Source: Aphis gossypii (taxonomy: Eukaryota; Arthropoda; Insecta; Hemiptera; Aphididae). From it: a stretch of DNA of 64,000 nucleotides. Each line of letters opens with the position of its first letter. Position 1 is the first letter of the stretch. Where the stretch lies: NCBI RefSeq assembly GCF_020184175.1, contig NC_065530.1, forward strand, positions 55,219,260 through 55,283,259. The letters are read 5' to 3'. Both the position numbers and the translations under genes were made by a program. The notes beneath the pieces were generated by a model, which made no database searches, was not told the DNA's origin, and saw nothing but the letters and a program-made list of their open reading frames with translations. This document shows positions 62,201 through 64,000 of the stretch, piece after piece.

Positions 62201-63829
62201 TTTATACTTGCCCTTATGTCGTGAATCAAAGTTCTGCAAGACTGACTTTGGCATGCGCTTAACAAGTGTCATTACTTTAACACCTAAGTAAAGGAAGAAA
62301 CAGCAAAGCCAAATTCCCCAAATATGTAAAAGAATACGCACGGCATTACCTAAAACCTGTTATAACAGTAATTTTTGATATTATTGTTTATTAATTATTG
62401 TTTTTTTTATAGATATTAAAATACCCATAATTTGTAATCAACGGATGCAACTATATCTGCCGGAACAAGAACTCCAACAATTAATACAGTAGCTGTCACT
62501 ACTACTGATTTACGTCTCATATTTGAAGGTCCCGCTTGTAACTATTTATAAAAACATAATTTGAAATTTTGATTTAGATTGTAATAATTTATATCGTTTA
62601 AATTTAACGTACTTGAGTTAGTTGTAAGTAAGCTAATTGTAATAAGGACAGGGCTGTCACTAAGCTGCATAAACCAAGATCCCATGTCAAATGTGTGACA
62701 ACGGATGAAATGTTCTGAAACACAGATAATGAATTAAGTATATTTTGACATAGTTAATTGACATCGACTTACTCGTCTTGTATTATATGGGTCGACGAAT
62801 AATACAAACGCCCTACAAATACCTGTAGCCAGTAATAACGCATTAATTGCTGCCATGTATGGTTTTTTGTTAGTTGTTTGTGATCTTAAATTAAAACGAA
62901 TATAATATATTAACATATAATATAGTTAAAAATATCTTAATAGATAGAAATTACATGAACATATATTCATTTAATATAATATAACTATGTACTTATGATT
63001 TTGTACAGATTGACTGTAATTTATGAGCATTTAAAAAAAAATGTATTTGATGATGTTCTTGTGATATACATTTACTAACTTAATAACTAACGCTTATATT
63101 GCAGGGAAAGTCACTTTTTCTAAATTTTACTGAAGAGCAAAATTAATATTTCTTTTTAGTATTTTTTAAGTGGATTGAGGTAGCTATCATAATATTTATA
63201 AATGGCGTTTTTAATTTTTTTTTTTGTTTATGAAAACAATTTTTAAGATAGTAAACGACAAACGTGCTCCAATAGTTATATACAAAGCTCCTCTACACAT
63301 TTTTAAATTGATACAGATATGGTAGGTAATTTAAAGAAACAATGATTTTAAATTCTTATTATTCATCAAATAATAATTTCAGAACAAACAGTAATATAAT
63401 ACTTGTATCTGACTACTTTAGTTAACTCCCTAATCAAGATTTTTTGTATTGGTAGGCATCTAAAATGTATTGTTAAAACTTTTTGCTTTAATTTATAAGT
63501 TTTATACATAAGATGATGTTTACATGTTAAGTATGGTGACTAGATGAATTAAAATGCATAGAATTAAGTTTCAAAGTTTAACGTTGTGGTATATAAATAT
63601 ATAATATACCTAGAATAGACATACCTGATGTTCAAGATTGAGAAAACGGCATAAAACGATAAAATGAAAAAAAGACATGCAAATCCGTATGCATGTATGT
63701 TGAATGTCCATACAAGTTGTTCAACGCATACATTATCCCATGAAGGGTGTGGAGAATGGTCCGCTGAAATGGTAAAATTGCATTTTTTCCATATTTTATC
63801 TTTGCAGTCTTCCAGATTTTTATTACAGT
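59222..63829 (-). CDS. Multi-pass membrane protein, PRRT3/PRRT4-like (5' partial)
   Basis: Exons seen: 63829-63625, 62884-62773, 62714-62613, 62541-62425, 62356-62212, 61671-61555, 61487-61332, 61253-61048, 60959-60870, 60788-60569, 59400-59222. They give about 548 aa ending at TAG; the first exon enters in phase 1, so upstream exons are outside the window. Order: a Cys-containing extracellular segment, TM1 (HAYGFACLFFILSFYAVF), TM2 (INALLLATGICRAFVLFVDPY), TM3 (LGLCSLVTALSLLQLAYL), TM4 (VVVTATVLIVGVLVPADIV), TM5 (ILLHIWGIWLCCFFLYLG), a Ser/Arg-rich loop of about 200 residues, TM6 (VIKTVHVCAGLAMLLCFF), then PWCWLILQSVVRILELSLA and a short tail. The R-x-x-x-LFVDPY helix end and the PW-W-x-x-QS-x-x-R-x-LE segment recall vertebrate PRRT3/PRRT4 and their insect homologues; function is unknown. 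The intron after 62212 begins with GC. The gene assignment is firm, the family moderate. Confidence 0.8.
59591..59628. repeat. (TA)n microsatellite
   Basis: An uninterrupted TA run of about nine units is followed by imperfect TA-rich sequence, just downstream (in intron orientation) of the last PRRT-like exon's acceptor side. Likely length-polymorphic. Confidence 0.7.
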
Positions 63830-64000
63830 CTAAAAATAGAATAGAATTTTAATGACGTAGGTACTTGTTGGCATTAACTATAAATTAAGACACTAAAAAA
63901 CTATTTGTTTAGTTAGGATACTATACTTAAGTATTTTTACTTAATATATCTATAAACTATGTCGAGACAGAAATGTATACAGTGGTTTATAATACATAAC

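Overview
This is a eukaryotic window, AT-rich, with spliced genes, short AT-rich introns and many small DNA-transposon remnants. The proteins are insect-like. The dominant repeat is one I recognise as common in aphid genomes: it starts GATTCTGAACGRAGTG and contains long T-runs. Together these make a hemipteran, most likely an aphid, the best guess. Species is not determined.

Four genes are complete and a fifth is partial. Exon joins were worked out by hand: every junction uses GT/AG except one GC/AG, and reading phase is conserved throughout. (1) Minus strand 10784-22811: BRWD3/PHIP-type protein (27 coding exons, about 1689 aa; WD40 propeller, two bromodomains, basic/acidic tail). (2) Plus strand 23489-33293: catalytic subunit of DNA polymerase alpha (27 exons, about 1437 aa). 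Genes 1 and 2 are head to head, with 677 bp between start codons, so they probably share a promoter region. (3) Minus strand 34232-38858: SLC5-family sodium/solute symporter (10 coding exons, about 566 aa), tail to tail with the polymerase gene. (4) Plus strand 52168-54381: TATDN1-type TatD metal-dependent deoxyribonuclease (6 exons, about 301 aa). (5) Minus strand 59222-63829: last eleven coding exons of a multi-pass membrane protein resembling PRRT3/PRRT4. Its 5' end lies outside the window. The genes look like independent housekeeping or signalling loci, not a functional cluster.

The left flank (1-10.7 kb) and the 38.9-52.1 kb interval hold no complete gene I can support. They hold decayed transposable elements: non-LTR retrotransposon fragments (3671-4260, 4311-4459), a probable MULE transposase scrap (6588-6660), hAT-type MITEs with recognisable 8-bp target duplications (6929, 26239, 47123, 49777, 51019, 53842), a 0.9-kb foldback element (8157-9091), a long hairpin (37297-37589), and two long copies plus several fragments of the aphid interspersed repeat. 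One orphan exon at 7746-7827 (minus) encodes a signal-peptide-like sequence and may begin a secreted-protein gene whose remaining exons I could not find.

I saw no CRISPR arrays, rRNA, convincing tRNA or viral genes.
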